From: Lachnospiraceae bacterium
Lineage (GTDB): Bacteria > Bacillota > Clostridia > Lachnospirales > Lachnospiraceae
Length of the DNA: 64,000 bases
Assembly (NCBI GenBank): GCA_031272985.1
Contig: JAISSU010000016.1
Span: 124,001 to 188,000, forward strand
Direction of reading: 5' to 3'
Each line of letters opens with the position of its first letter. Position 1 is the stretch's first letter. Position numbers and translations under genes: made by a program. The notes beneath the pieces are model-generated. The model saw only the letters and a program-made list of their open reading frames with translations, searched no databases and was not told the DNA's origin. Positions 8,942 to 17,889 of the stretch are shown here, one piece after another.

Positions 8942-9634
8942 ATGGAAAAATTCAATATGATAAGGGAACTGCCAAATACGGAACGCCCTTATGAAAAGTG
9001 CGAAGAAAAAGGTGCCGCGAGTTTATCCGACGCCGAACTTTTGGCGGTTATCTTAAGATCAGGTTCCAAAGGTGAGAGCGCGCTTTCATTAGCAAACAGG
9101 ATTCTCTACAAGGAAGGGAATAATGGTTTGCTGAATTTGCATCAAGTGGGTCCGGAAAAGCTGATGGAACTTAGAGGCGTAGGCAGGGTCAAGGCGATTC
9201 AGTTAGCCTGCCTTTCCGAGATTTCAAAAAGAATGTCGAGGCTGCGTTTCCCTGAAGGTCCGAGCTTTTCCAGTCCAAAGCTCATTGCAACTTACTACAT
9301 GGAAACAATGAGACACGAAAAGCAGGAACACGTAAAGCTCTTAATGCTGAATTCGAAATCGAGGCTTCTTGGAGAGACGACGATGTTTAAAGGCTCGGTT
9401 AATTCCTCGGTAGTGAACCCTAGAGAGCTCTTTATTGAGGCATTGCAAAGGAACGCGGTTTTTATAATACTTTTACACAATCATCCGAGCGGGGATCCGA
9501 CTCCGAGCAAGGAAGATATTATGACAACAATACGGATAAAAGAAGCCGGAGCACTCGTGGGAGTTGAGCTTTTGGATCACATCATAATCGGGGACTGCAG
9601 TTATTCAAGCCTTCGTGAGATGGGACAACTATAA
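8942..9634 (+). CDS. radC: RadC family JAMM/MPN protein
   Basis: The 230-residue product has an N-terminal UPF0758 helical domain with a helix-hairpin-helix (VGPEKLMELRGVGRVKAIQL) and a C-terminal JAB/MPN domain with the metal motif HNHPSGDPTPSKED. The historic link to DNA repair is weak; the family's biochemical activity is not settled. The ATG at 8942 has a poor ribosome binding site and the ATG at 8957 is an alternative. It immediately precedes mreB, a common arrangement (radC-mreBCD) in Firmicutes, 12 bases apart. Confidence 0.92.
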   Translation: MEKFNMIRELPNTERPYEKCEEKGAASLSDAELLAVILRSGSKGESALSLANRILYKEGNNGLLNLHQVGPEKLMELRGVGRVKAIQLACLSEISKRMSRLRFPEGPSFSSPKLIATYYMETMRHEKQEHVKLLMLNSKSRLLGETTMFKGSVNSSVVNPRELFIEALQRNAVFIILLHNHPSGDPTPSKEDIMTTIRIKEAGALVGVELLDHIIIGDCSYSSLREMGQL

Positions 9635-9646
9635 CGGAGATTACAT

Positions 9647-10669
9647 ATGGCAAGAAATACCTATGGTCTTGACCTTGGTTCATACGAAATAAAAATATAC
9701 GACCATGCCGCAGACCTCATTTGGAAGGCGAAAAGCTCTATTGCTATCGCAAATAAAAAAGAGGTCATGGCGATCGGGGATGAAGCTTACGAGATGTTCG
9801 AAAAAGTACCTGATGAAATACAGGTTCTTTTTCCTATGAAAGAAGGAGTTATCTCAAGGTTTGACGATATGCAGTTTCTACTACAAAATCTCCTTCAGGT
9901 CGGGGCGCAGTTTATGCGCGGAACCAATTACTTGATAGCGGTGCCTACCGATGTTACCGAGGTTGAAAAGAAAGCCTTTTTCGATTTATTCATACATTCC
10001 GCAGCCAAAGCTAAAGAGGTTAACATCGTAGAACGCTCAATTGCGGAAGCAGTGGGATTAGGGCTTAATCTTGCCAGAACAAAAGGCGTCTTTATCGCCA
10101 ATATGGGCGGGGAAACCACCGAAATGTCAGTGCTCGCCGAGGGCGGTATTGTGCTTAATCGCTTAATGAAAATGGGCGGAGCGCACTTTGACCAGTCTGT
10201 AATCACAATGGTTAAAAACAGTCAGGATTTTCTGATTGGTCGGGTCACAGCCGAACATTTGCGAAGAAATTTTGATTTATTCTCCGGTGATACCAATTCC
10301 ACAATAAAAGTTGCAGGCAGGGATTTAATATCAGGCGTGCCTGCGAGCAGGGAAATCCCTATTGCCACAGTAAGGGCTGCAATGAAAGAACCTCTCGAGA
10401 CAGTCGTAGCCGCAATGGAAGCCTTGATGAACCGTTCGCCTTCCGAGGTCTTAAAGGCCATCAGAGAAAACGGAATCTGTCTAACAGGCGGCATAGCCAA
10501 TACAAACGGATTGGCAGAGTATATCAGTGAGTTGACTGCATTGCCGGTGCGCAGCGCGGCTTACCCTGAGACATGTTCAGTGCAAGGCTTAAGAAAGATT
10601 ATGGAATCCGATGAGCTTACAGATTACGCATACTCCATGTTGGATGCGGGCTTTAAATGGATGAGGTAG
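9647..10669 (+). CDS. mreB: Rod-shape determining protein MreB/Mbl
   Basis: MreB is the actin-like filament that guides lateral wall synthesis. The 340-residue product carries the actin-fold phosphate motif 1 (GLDLGSYEIKIYD, residues 7-19), the phosphate 2 motif (GGETTEMSVLAEGG) and the adenosine motif (GGIANTNGLAEYIS). Sequence is fairly divergent from B. subtilis MreB, for instance Tyr-Glu in place of the usual Ala-Asn/Thr in the first loop, but position immediately ahead of mreC and mreD fixes the role. Start is after CGGAG. mreC follows after one base. Confidence 0.92.
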   Translation: MARNTYGLDLGSYEIKIYDHAADLIWKAKSSIAIANKKEVMAIGDEAYEMFEKVPDEIQVLFPMKEGVISRFDDMQFLLQNLLQVGAQFMRGTNYLIAVPTDVTEVEKKAFFDLFIHSAAKAKEVNIVERSIAEAVGLGLNLARTKGVFIANMGGETTEMSVLAEGGIVLNRLMKMGGAHFDQSVITMVKNSQDFLIGRVTAEHLRRNFDLFSGDTNSTIKVAGRDLISGVPASREIPIATVRAAMKEPLETVVAAMEALMNRSPSEVLKAIRENGICLTGGIANTNGLAEYISELTALPVRSAAYPETCSVQGLRKIMESDELTDYAYSMLDAGFKWMR

Positions 10670-10670
10670 T

Positions 10671-11762
10671 ATGAAGGTTAGAAATCCGGTACCAAAGAAA
10701 AACAGACATCGTTTTATAGTATTAGTCAGCATATGTGCGGCTCTATTGTTGGCGCAGATATTTTCCGACGGTAAAGGCCCTTTCCAATTGATTGGGAATT
10801 TCACAATTATTCCTATGCAAAAGGGACTTTCATATTTTGGCAGCTGGATTTGGGATATTACTGAGAATCTGAAAACCTTGAAAGAGGTAAAAGCCGAAAA
10901 TGAGGAGCTTAAGGCCGAAGTTGAAAAGCTGAATGCCGATAACCTTAAGCTTCGCGAAGAACAATATGAACTGCAACGCCTCCGCGATTTATATAAATTG
11001 GACGAGTATTACGCCGATTATGAGAAAATCGGTGCGAGGGTAATAGCAAACAGCGGCTCCAATTGGTTTTCTGATTTCACTATTAATAAAGGCAGCAATG
11101 ACGGAATAAAGGTTAATATGAACGTTATGGCGGGTACAGGACTCGTCGGAATCGTTGTGGAGGTCGGGCCTGATTATGCGAGGGTCAGATCTATTATCGA
11201 CGATGCCAGTAATGTCAGCGGTCTGATTCTATCCACCTCGGATACTTGTATTGTCAGAGGTGATTTGAATCTTATGTCGGATGGAAGAATTCGCTTTGAA
11301 AAGCTTGCGAATAATGATAATCTGATTGTCCCCGGAGACGAAGTCGTAACATCACATGTAAGCAGCCGGTTTTTGCAGGGCTTATTTATCGGCTATATCA
11401 GTGAAATCCATGTGGATTCGAATAATCTCACTCGTTCGGGTTACATTACTCCCGCAGTAGATTTCAGTAAAATTCAGGAAGTCCTTGTAATAACGCTCAC
11501 AAAAGAAGCGAGCCTGCAGGAGCGCACAGCCGAGCAAGAAGCAGCGCAGAGCCAGAGTACGACAAATAATTCCGGATCCGGTACGACTGATACGGGTTCT
11601 GATAACACTGATTCTGATAACACCACAAATGCTAACACAAATTCAGATACCGCTTCCGATACTAACAATGCCGAAGATGCTGATACAGGGGGTGCTGATA
11701 CAGGAGGCGAAGACGACCTTATCGGAGCACAGACTGAAGGCGAAGAGGAGGTGACCCCATGA
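10671..11762 (+). CDS. mreC: Rod-shape determining protein MreC
   Basis: MreC is a bitopic membrane protein that links MreB filaments and the PBP2-RodA synthase. The chain shows a basic cytoplasmic N-terminus, a membrane helix at about 15-30, a coiled coil at about 55-110 (Leu/Glu/Lys-rich, AENEELKAEVEKL) and the double beta-barrel MreC domain to about 280. A low-complexity tail of about 75 residues rich in Asn, Thr, Asp and Ser (repeats such as DTGSDNTDSDN) is added at the C-terminus, making 363 residues. Stop and mreD start overlap as ATGA. Confidence 0.95.
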   Translation: MKVRNPVPKKNRHRFIVLVSICAALLLAQIFSDGKGPFQLIGNFTIIPMQKGLSYFGSWIWDITENLKTLKEVKAENEELKAEVEKLNADNLKLREEQYELQRLRDLYKLDEYYADYEKIGARVIANSGSNWFSDFTINKGSNDGIKVNMNVMAGTGLVGIVVEVGPDYARVRSIIDDASNVSGLILSTSDTCIVRGDLNLMSDGRIRFEKLANNDNLIVPGDEVVTSHVSSRFLQGLFIGYISEIHVDSNNLTRSGYITPAVDFSKIQEVLVITLTKEASLQERTAEQEAAQSQSTTNNSGSGTTDTGSDNTDSDNTTNANTNSDTASDTNNAEDADTGGADTGGEDDLIGAQTEGEEEVTP

Positions 11763-12280
11763 TTCGTAAAGTCCTGATTGGCACAGGGGCAATACTTGGG
11801 TGCTTTCTGCTTCAGACAAATTTATTCCCGGCGTTTAGATTGGCAGCTGTCACACCCAATCTCTTAATTGTGTTGGTGGCATCGTGTGGTTTTATGAGGG
11901 GACAGACATCCGGAATGCTGGTGGGATTTTTCTCCGGATTATTATTGGATGCTTTTTCGGGCGGAGTCTTGGGATTTAACATGCTTTTATATACTTCAAT
12001 CGGTTATGCTAATGGGTATTTTCAGAGAATGTTTTTTGCGGATGACATTAAATTTCCGGTTATTATGATTGGAATCAGTTCACTGATTTCGAGCTCGCTT
12101 ACATATATTGCATTTTACTTTTTAAACGGTGATTTCGCGTTTTGGAATCAATTGCGACGCGTCGTCATACCTGAATTGATTTACACAATGCTACTAAGCA
12201 TACCGCTTTACAGGCTGATTCTGGCGGTGCATACACATTTGGAAAAAACGGAGTCGAAACGTGCAAGTAAATTTGTATAA
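11759..12280 (+). CDS. mreD: Rod-shape determining protein MreD
   Basis: The 173-residue, very hydrophobic protein has 5-6 predicted membrane spans, including the family segments LQTNLFPAFRLAAVTPNLLIVLVA and GFFSGLLLDAFSGGVLGFNML (both described here only as landmarks). MreD belongs to the elongation complex. It overlaps mreC by 4 bases and the next gene by 20, implying translational coupling through mreC-mreD-mrdA. RBS GAAGAGGAGGTG lies in the end of mreC. Confidence 0.93.
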   Translation: MIRKVLIGTGAILGCFLLQTNLFPAFRLAAVTPNLLIVLVASCGFMRGQTSGMLVGFFSGLLLDAFSGGVLGFNMLLYTSIGYANGYFQRMFFADDIKFPVIMIGISSLISSSLTYIAFYFLNGDFAFWNQLRRVVIPELIYTMLLSIPLYRLILAVHTHLEKTESKRASKFV

Positions 12281-15206
12281 GATTTGGCAAATAATAAAAG
12301 GCTTTTTTAAACAAGTAGTGCATTCCAGAAGCATAATGCTGATTCTGATTTTTTCAGTACTCTCCGTTATTTTGATTCACCGCGTTTTTGTATTGCAGAT
12401 TGTAAATGGTCAGGAATACTACGACGATTATAAGCTCTTAATTCAGAAAACTCGTAAAGTTCAGGGTACAAGAGGCGCGATTTACGATCGCAACGGAAAA
12501 CTTCTTGCCTATAACGAGCTGGCTTATACGATTTCAATCGAAGATATTGGCGAATATAAAGATACTGCCACAAAAAATGCCGCATTAAATAAGGTTATAA
12601 GTGATGTTATCTACCTCGTGGAATCAAACGATGATACTGTTATTCATGATTTCGGTATTATTTTGGACAAGAATAACGAATATACTTTTACATCCACGAA
12701 TTCCACAGAAAGACTGCGTTTCGTTGCGGATGTTTACGGAAAATTGAAGATAGATGATTTGTCTACCGAACAGCAAAATCAATCTGCGGATGAAATCATT
12801 GATTATCTGTGCACCAATAAGACTTATGGTTACGGGATTGACCAAAGTGCCTATGAGAAAAGCGAAGTATTAAAGCTCGTTAATATCCGATACGCTATTT
12901 CCCTTAACAGCTTTCAGAAATATATCACCACTCCTATTGCAAAGGATGTAAGCACCGAGACCGTAGCTGCTGTTATGGAAAATCTTGATTCATTAACAGG
13001 CGTTTCCATTGAAGAGGATTCGCTTCGCCGATATGTAGATGCAAAGTACTTTTCATCTATTTTGGGCTATACCGGGCAGATATCTCTCGAAGAGTATAAT
13101 GCATTAAGTCCCGAGGATCAGGAAGTGTATTCAAAATTGGATACGGTTGGGAAAGCCGGTATCGAAAAGTCAATGGACTCTGTTTTACAAGGAGAACACG
13201 GCGAGGTTAAGGTCTACGTCAATAATGTCGGAAAGGTCATTGAGACTTCCAAAGGAAAGGATGCAGGTGCCGGTAACGACATTTATCTTACTATAGACGC
13301 GGATTTACAAATAGCAGCTTATAAAATATTGGAGCAAGAACTTGCGGGTATACTTCTTAAAAAAATGACACCGGAGCTCGAATTTGACAGGACTTCTTTG
13401 GACGACGGAAGCAAGGTGTTAATCTCTGCGGGTGACCTCTACCATGCCTTTTTTGCTAATGATATTATTGACACAAGTCATTTTTCTTCCGAGGAAGCCG
13501 GAAGTGTTGAAAAGACTACAGAACGAACATTCAATAATAAAAAGGCACTGATTTTAAGACAGCTTCGCAATATTTTCGAAAATGAAGATGCCGCGGCTTA
13601 TAAAGACAGTGAAAAAGACATACAGGCTTATCTTACTTTTATTGTTTCGACTTGGCTTACTTCGACTAATAAGGTAATAATGGGTGAAAAAATAGATACT
13701 ACAGATCCCACTTACCTTGCGTGGAAGACAGATGAAACTCTTAATCCATACACGTATTTGCATTATGCAATTTCCCAAAACTGGGTGGATACCACAAAGC
13801 TCATAGATTTTGCTGACAAAAATGAATATACGAGTTCTGATGAAATATATGACGCACTGGTTGAATATGTTTTCGAAAATATGGAAAAGACCGCTGATTT
13901 CGATAAGCTTATTTATAAATATATGATACGCTCAGAGGAGATTACCGGGACTGACGTTTGCCTTTTGCTTTATGAACAAGGAATTTTGCCCTATGATCAG
14001 TCGGCAATAGATAATTTAAAATCCGGGGCCACGAGTGCTTATGACCTTCTGAGGTATTATATTTACAATTTAACGCTAACTCCCGGGCAATTGGGACTGG
14101 AGCCCTGCACCGGTTCAGTGGTTGTTACCGATACAAAGACCGGCGGGGTGTTAGCATGCGTCTCATATCCGGGTTATGATAATAATAGACTCGCTAATAC
14201 CATGGATTCCTCATATTACAACCAATTGGTCATGAGTCAGTCAAAACCACTCTATAACAATGCCACTCAAGAAAAGACAGCACCCGGCTCCACATTTAAG
14301 CCGATTACCGCCTTTGCCGGACTAATGGAGGGTGTGATAGCGATTGACACGCCACTTAGCTGTCATGGAATATATAAAAAAGTATACCCCAACCCTAAAT
14401 GCTGGATTTGGCCGGGAGCTCATGGTGGTGAAACAGTCAGGACCGCCCTTCGTGATTCATGTAATGCCTTCTTTTTCGAAGTGGGCTATCGATTGAGTCT
14501 TTCTTCTCAAGGGTTAGAGCAAATCGTCAATGACAATGACGAGGGTGATGCGACCGGAAGTTTTTATTTCTCAGTAACCGGTACGGATAAAATGCAAAAA
14601 TATGCCGAGCTATTCGGTCTCGGTGATGTATCCGGTATGGAGATTCCTGAGACGAAGCCGCAGATTTCGGATACTTCTTCGGTGCCTTCGGCAATTGGCC
14701 AAGGCGATCATAACTACACCACGAGTCAGCTCGCCAGATATATAACGGCAGTTGCCAATGAAGGAACCGTATTTGATTTATCACTCATAAAGAAAACAGT
14801 GGACTCCGAAGGAGAACTGGTTGAAGAAAATGAGCCGAATATTAAAAATAAAATCGAGGATGTGGATCCTGCTTTCTGGGAGGAGATACATTTGGGATTA
14901 CATGATGTTATTACCAGCAGACCGACGATTTTTGCATCAATAAATCAGGATGTTTTACCTATCGCAGGTAAAACAGGAACGGCACAACAAAGCACTTCTC
15001 ATCCCGATCACGCGCTCTTCATCGGATATGCGCCGTCCACAGAACCGGAAATAGCTTTTGCAGTGCGTATTACAAATGGATACACCTCTACCTATGCTGC
15101 CGAGGTGGGACGTGATGTATTAAGGTATCACTATAATTTAGAAACTCCCGAACACTTGCTTACAGGCACGGCGTCTTCCGTAGGCGCCCAAGCTGTTGAG
15201 GATTAA
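12261..15206 (+). CDS. mrdA: Penicillin-binding protein 2, elongation transpeptidase
   Basis: This class B PBP crosslinks peptidoglycan during lateral growth together with RodA. It starts with GTG, overlapping mreD by 20 bases. A membrane anchor at about 22-42 is followed by the pedestal domain (GTRGAIYDRNG near 70) and the transpeptidase with S677-T-F-K, S733-C-N and K904-T-G. At 981 residues it is 300 longer than E. coli PBP2. About 250 extra residues (369-617) sit between the pedestal and the first strand of the transpeptidase (GSVVVTDTKTGG). Such insertions are known in clostridial PBP2 proteins; their role is unclear. Confidence 0.94.
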   Translation: MQVNLYKIWQIIKGFFKQVVHSRSIMLILIFSVLSVILIHRVFVLQIVNGQEYYDDYKLLIQKTRKVQGTRGAIYDRNGKLLAYNELAYTISIEDIGEYKDTATKNAALNKVISDVIYLVESNDDTVIHDFGIILDKNNEYTFTSTNSTERLRFVADVYGKLKIDDLSTEQQNQSADEIIDYLCTNKTYGYGIDQSAYEKSEVLKLVNIRYAISLNSFQKYITTPIAKDVSTETVAAVMENLDSLTGVSIEEDSLRRYVDAKYFSSILGYTGQISLEEYNALSPEDQEVYSKLDTVGKAGIEKSMDSVLQGEHGEVKVYVNNVGKVIETSKGKDAGAGNDIYLTIDADLQIAAYKILEQELAGILLKKMTPELEFDRTSLDDGSKVLISAGDLYHAFFANDIIDTSHFSSEEAGSVEKTTERTFNNKKALILRQLRNIFENEDAAAYKDSEKDIQAYLTFIVSTWLTSTNKVIMGEKIDTTDPTYLAWKTDETLNPYTYLHYAISQNWVDTTKLIDFADKNEYTSSDEIYDALVEYVFENMEKTADFDKLIYKYMIRSEEITGTDVCLLLYEQGILPYDQSAIDNLKSGATSAYDLLRYYIYNLTLTPGQLGLEPCTGSVVVTDTKTGGVLACVSYPGYDNNRLANTMDSSYYNQLVMSQSKPLYNNATQEKTAPGSTFKPITAFAGLMEGVIAIDTPLSCHGIYKKVYPNPKCWIWPGAHGGETVRTALRDSCNAFFFEVGYRLSLSSQGLEQIVNDNDEGDATGSFYFSVTGTDKMQKYAELFGLGDVSGMEIPETKPQISDTSSVPSAIGQGDHNYTTSQLARYITAVANEGTVFDLSLIKKTVDSEGELVEENEPNIKNKIEDVDPAFWEEIHLGLHDVITSRPTIFASINQDVLPIAGKTGTAQQSTSHPDHALFIGYAPSTEPEIAFAVRITNGYTSTYAAEVGRDVLRYHYNLETPEHLLTGTASSVGAQAVED

Positions 15207-15208
15207 AT

Positions 15209-16360
15209 ATGCCGAGACCAAAAAAAACACTTTTTCATTTTACAAAACAATATCATATACGAGATTATAAGTTTTCGCTCGTAGGCCTTGTTTTTGCGCT
15301 CTCGGTATTCGGAGTGCTCGTGATAGGCAGTGCGCAGGAATCCGTTCAGAACAAACAGATTTTAGGACTTGCTCTGGGACTTATTTCTATGGTTATCGTC
15401 TCACTGATAGATTACGTGTGGCTAATGAATCTGTATTGGCTGATTTACATAGCTGTAGTCGGTATACTTGGGGCAGTGTTGGTTATCGGTGAAAATGTAA
15501 ACGGAGCAAGACGGTGGATAAATATTGGTTTTACCAATTTTCAGCCATCTGAACTCGCAAAGATTTTGCTTATTATCTTTTTTGCGAGATTTTTGATGGA
15601 CAATGAAAAGACAGTTTCAAAACCGTTAACAGTCGCGAAATTTGCCGGCTTGTGCGCCGTTCCTCTGTTTTTAATATTTAAAGAGCCGAATCTTTCCACG
15701 ACAATTTGCGTGGCGCTAATTCTCGTATTACTTATCTATGTCGGCGGCTTGAGCTATAAATTTATGGGAATAATGGTCGCGATAGTTGTGCCGCTCATCA
15801 CAATTTTTGTATTAATTGTTATCCAGCCCGGTCAAAAGCTTCTGGAAGATTACCAGCAAAAGCGAATTTTAGCTTTTATTGAGCCTGACGAGTATGCAAG
15901 CGATACGGCTTATCAACAAAACAACGCTGTTATGGCTATCGGTTCAGGAATGTTGACGGGCAAGGGCTTGAATAATAATACAACAACTTCCGTAAAAAAC
16001 GGAAATTTTATTTCCGAGCCGCAAACTGACTTTATTTTCGCCATTGTCGGAGAAGAATTAGGCTTTATCGGATGTTCTATTGTAATTGCATTGCTCTTGT
16101 TTATTGTGATACAATGCATATTGATAGGTCTTAGGGCACCCGATCCGGGAGGTAGGATAATTTGCTGCGGTGTAGGAGGATTAATCGGGATACAAAGCTT
16201 CATCAATATTGCGGTTAATACAAAGCTACTCCCAAATACGGGTTTGCCGCTGCCGTTTGTCAGTTACGGGCTCACCTCATTGGTCAGTCTTTATATAGGG
16301 ATAGGTTTAGTCTTGAATGTCGGCTTACAGTCGAATAAATATATCGACAGTGTTGTATAA
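15209..16360 (+). CDS. rodA: Rod-shape determining SEDS glycosyltransferase RodA
   Basis: RodA polymerises lipid II during elongation. The 383-residue protein has about ten membrane segments and the SEDS signatures GARRWINIGF, QPSELAKI and the SEPQTDFIFAIVGEELGFIG loop containing the conserved Asp and Glu residues. It follows mrdA by two bases, matching the PBP2-RodA functional pair. FtsW is excluded by this pairing and by the lack of division genes nearby. No separate promoter is visible between mrdA and rodA. Confidence 0.95.
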   Translation: MPRPKKTLFHFTKQYHIRDYKFSLVGLVFALSVFGVLVIGSAQESVQNKQILGLALGLISMVIVSLIDYVWLMNLYWLIYIAVVGILGAVLVIGENVNGARRWINIGFTNFQPSELAKILLIIFFARFLMDNEKTVSKPLTVAKFAGLCAVPLFLIFKEPNLSTTICVALILVLLIYVGGLSYKFMGIMVAIVVPLITIFVLIVIQPGQKLLEDYQQKRILAFIEPDEYASDTAYQQNNAVMAIGSGMLTGKGLNNNTTTSVKNGNFISEPQTDFIFAIVGEELGFIGCSIVIALLLFIVIQCILIGLRAPDPGGRIICCGVGGLIGIQSFINIAVNTKLLPNTGLPLPFVSYGLTSLVSLYIGIGLVLNVGLQSNKYIDSVV

Positions 16361-16410
16361 AACCAGCTATAATGCGATGCTTATAATGGTCGCTTGAAGG
16401 AGGGAATACT

Positions 16411-16806
16411 ATGAATATAGGTCTCATCGCGCATGATTCCAAAAAGGCGCTTATGCAAAATTTCTGCATTGCATACAGAGGAATCCTTAGTCGTCATAAT
16501 CTTTTTGCAACGGGGACCACAGGGCGTCTTATTGAAGAAGTAACAAATTTAAGCGTACACAAATATTTAGCGGGGCATCTGGGGGGGTCTCAGCAATTAG
16601 GAGCACAGATCGCGCAAAATGACATAGACGCGCTTATTTTTCTGCGTGAACCAATGAATCCAAAGCCGCATGAACCGGATTTAAACGATGTTGAAAAGCT
16701 TTGTGATACCTACAATATTCCGATGGCGACGAATTTAGCGACTGCTGAACTCGTTATATTAGCTATTGACAGAGGAGATCTTGAGTGGCGTGAAGTCTAT
16801 CGTTAA
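16411..16806 (+). CDS. mgsA: Methylglyoxal synthase-like protein with altered active site
   Basis: MgsA converts dihydroxyacetone phosphate to methylglyoxal and phosphate. The 131-residue length, AHDSKK at residues 7-12, the phosphate-binding TGTTG (35-39) and the GG-QQ and PHEPD motifs identify the family. Two catalytic positions are changed: Asp71 of E. coli (in GGDQQ), the catalytic base, is Ser60 here, and Asp91 (in WDP) is Glu80. His87 and Asp90, matching His98 and Asp101, are kept. The codon for Ser60 (TCT, 16588-16590) follows a run of seven G. It may be weakly active or have another role. Confidence 0.85.
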   Translation: MNIGLIAHDSKKALMQNFCIAYRGILSRHNLFATGTTGRLIEEVTNLSVHKYLAGHLGGSQQLGAQIAQNDIDALIFLREPMNPKPHEPDLNDVEKLCDTYNIPMATNLATAELVILAIDRGDLEWREVYR

Positions 16807-17836
16807 GAACTGGAAATTTATTGTATATTATATTCTCTTGATTGCGGCGGCTGTTTTTGCCTTCCCCAGAATACGTGCAATTATGGAACCGAAGATTGTA
16901 ATTGCGGGTCTGGAACAGGCGGCATACGATAATAGCTTGGTGACAGGAGAACTATTAGCGGGTGATCTGTGTGTCACTGTGAATGATGTCAATAGCATTG
17001 AAGCACCTGCGCCTGACGGCATTTACGGAGCCGGTGTTTTTGACTTAAATGCCGGGAAAGTTCTATTTTCTTACAAGTTACACGACAGATTGTTTCCTGC
17101 CAGTACCACTAAGATGATGACTGCTCTTTTGGCCTTTGAAAAGGGCAATTTAAGCGAAGAAATTACCGTTGGGGATGACGCAGTACACTTTGCGGCTGAT
17201 GAATCAGTGAGTTCGTTGAAATATGGAGACGTGCTCTCGATGGAAGAGCTTATTTACGGATTAATGTTGCCTTCGGGCAATGACGCGGCGGTAGTTATAG
17301 CCGACAATATCAGCGGAAGCGTCACGGCTTTTTCGGACTTAATGAATGAAAAATCAAAAGAGATTTATGCCGTTCATTCTCATTTTGTAAACCCTAATGG
17401 TTTGCACGATGAGAATCACTACACAACGGTGTATGATTTGTATTTAATATTAAATGCTTGCATGAAGGAGAGCGGATTCAGTAAAGTTGTAAACACAAAA
17501 AAATATATTGCGGAGATTGTGGATTCGAGCGGAGTCGAAAGAGATCAGGATTGGGGAAATTCTAACTTCTTCATATCGGGAAAAGCTCAACTCCCGACTG
17601 AGATACACGTAATAGGCGGAAAAACAGGCACCACGGGAGCGGCCGGGAATTGTCTGGCACTTTACTGGGAGGACTCTGACAATAATCCGTATATTACCAT
17701 TGTGATGGGTGCCTATTCGAAAGAATATTTATATAATTATTTAGCGACAATAATGAAGGCCACTCTCACTTCAAAAGGTATCAACTATGAGGATGTTCCT
17801 GTATTCCCCGCAGTTTCGCAGGAAGTGACGCAATAA
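16790..17836 (+). CDS. D-alanyl-D-alanine carboxypeptidase (peptidase S11)
   Basis: Low-molecular-mass PBP of the DacA/DacF type, trimming the terminal D-Ala of peptidoglycan stem peptides. Motifs: S-T-T-K in FPASTTKMM (Ser about residue 105), S-G-N in LPSGNDAAV, and K-T-G in GGKTGTTGA. A signal/anchor helix occupies about residues 8-26. The frame is open further upstream; GTG 16790 was preferred because it puts AGAGGAG 12 bases before it and the hydrophobic segment near the N-terminus, but TTG 16781 and TTG 16766 are alternatives. It overlaps mgsA. Lacks an obvious C-terminal amphipathic anchor extension beyond the catalytic fold. Confidence 0.9.
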   Translation: MKSIVKNWKFIVYYILLIAAAVFAFPRIRAIMEPKIVIAGLEQAAYDNSLVTGELLAGDLCVTVNDVNSIEAPAPDGIYGAGVFDLNAGKVLFSYKLHDRLFPASTTKMMTALLAFEKGNLSEEITVGDDAVHFAADESVSSLKYGDVLSMEELIYGLMLPSGNDAAVVIADNISGSVTAFSDLMNEKSKEIYAVHSHFVNPNGLHDENHYTTVYDLYLILNACMKESGFSKVVNTKKYIAEIVDSSGVERDQDWGNSNFFISGKAQLPTEIHVIGGKTGTTGAAGNCLALYWEDSDNNPYITIVMGAYSKEYLYNYLATIMKATLTSKGINYEDVPVFPAVSQEVTQ

Positions 17837-17889
17837 GAAAATCAGAAGTACTTTTCAACTGATCGATATTATAGTAAAGGGTTTGAGGA

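Noticed and set aside
15913..16206. 97-codon frame antisense to rodA
   Set aside because: Opposite a conserved SEDS coding region with no initiation signals.
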